This document shows positions 23,323 to 23,367 of a DNA stretch of 23,367 nucleotides, in pieces. Each line of letters starts with the position of its first letter. The stretch's first letter is position 1. Location: NCBI GenBank assembly GCA_018714645.1, contig DVND01000133.1, positions 1 through 23,367 of the forward strand. Direction: 5' to 3'. The DNA is from Candidatus Avimonoglobus intestinipullorum. GTDB taxonomy: Bacteria; Bacillota; Clostridia; UBA1381. A model generated the notes under the pieces. The model did not search any database and was not told the origin of the DNA. It worked only from the letters and a program-made list of their open reading frames with translations. The position numbers and the translations under genes were made by a program.

Positions 23323-23367
23323 GCATATAGATCTTGCCAGTTTATTTTACTCCTATTTTTATTTTAC

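Noticed and set aside
23223..23367. Minus-strand frame open from the right edge, overlapping the GH78 start by 35 bases
   Set aside because: It could be the tail of an upstream gene, but 48 open codons are not significant, no family is recognisable, and the overlap with GH78 is long. The sequence beyond the edge would decide.
1..23367. CRISPR array, insertion sequence, prophage or defence genes
   Set aside because: No regularly spaced repeats, transposase or integrase motifs, target-site duplications or defence domains were recognised on either strand.

Overview
The window looks like a chromosomal segment from a low-to-mid GC, monoderm Clostridia-like Firmicute. The reasons are a 16S rRNA start of Firmicute type, strong GGAGG ribosome binding sites, an ECF-truA gene block, lipoprotein solute-binding proteins, an S-layer-homology (SLH) wall protein and an HtrA with a cytoplasmic tail. 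Family or genus cannot be fixed from what is here. I recognise 23 protein genes, one of them a 34-residue membrane peptide, plus the first ~38 bases of a 16S rRNA gene. I see no transposase, prophage, CRISPR array, toxin-antitoxin pair, tRNA or known riboswitch. Gene content is mostly housekeeping and nutrient uptake, and I do not see a clearly undescribed multi-gene system.

Left edge (1-1012, minus strand): the 5' end of a 16S rRNA gene with its leader and a consensus promoter, a terminator, the small membrane peptide gene, and tadA.

Plus-strand block (1128-10388): a promoter drives a methyltransferase gene followed by ecfA1-ecfA2-ecfT, the shared energizing module of ECF vitamin and metal importers. 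A second promoter precedes truA, a DUF5711-like membrane-anchored propeller protein, a CvpA-family membrane protein, ilvD and rho. Genes overlap or lie up to 20 bases apart, except for the ecfT-truA gap that holds the second promoter. A bidirectional terminator follows rho.

Zinc block (10387-14735, minus strand): znuA-znuC-znuB-zur has a consensus promoter and a perfect 7-1-7 palindrome that is very probably the Zur operator. Directly downstream of zur, from its own promoter, lies a secreted SLH protein with a C-terminal zinc-dependent M15 peptidase domain.

Divergent from znuA is htrA (14902-16107, plus strand), a membrane-anchored serine protease for envelope quality control. Its promoter is preceded by three helically phased ATTCAYA repeats. 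A cluster of terminators follows.

Right part (16341-23257, minus strand): a branched-chain amino acid ABC importer (livJ, then livH-livM-livG-livF from a separate promoter after a terminator) and, upstream, a cytoplasmic GH78 alpha-L-rhamnosidase-like gene.
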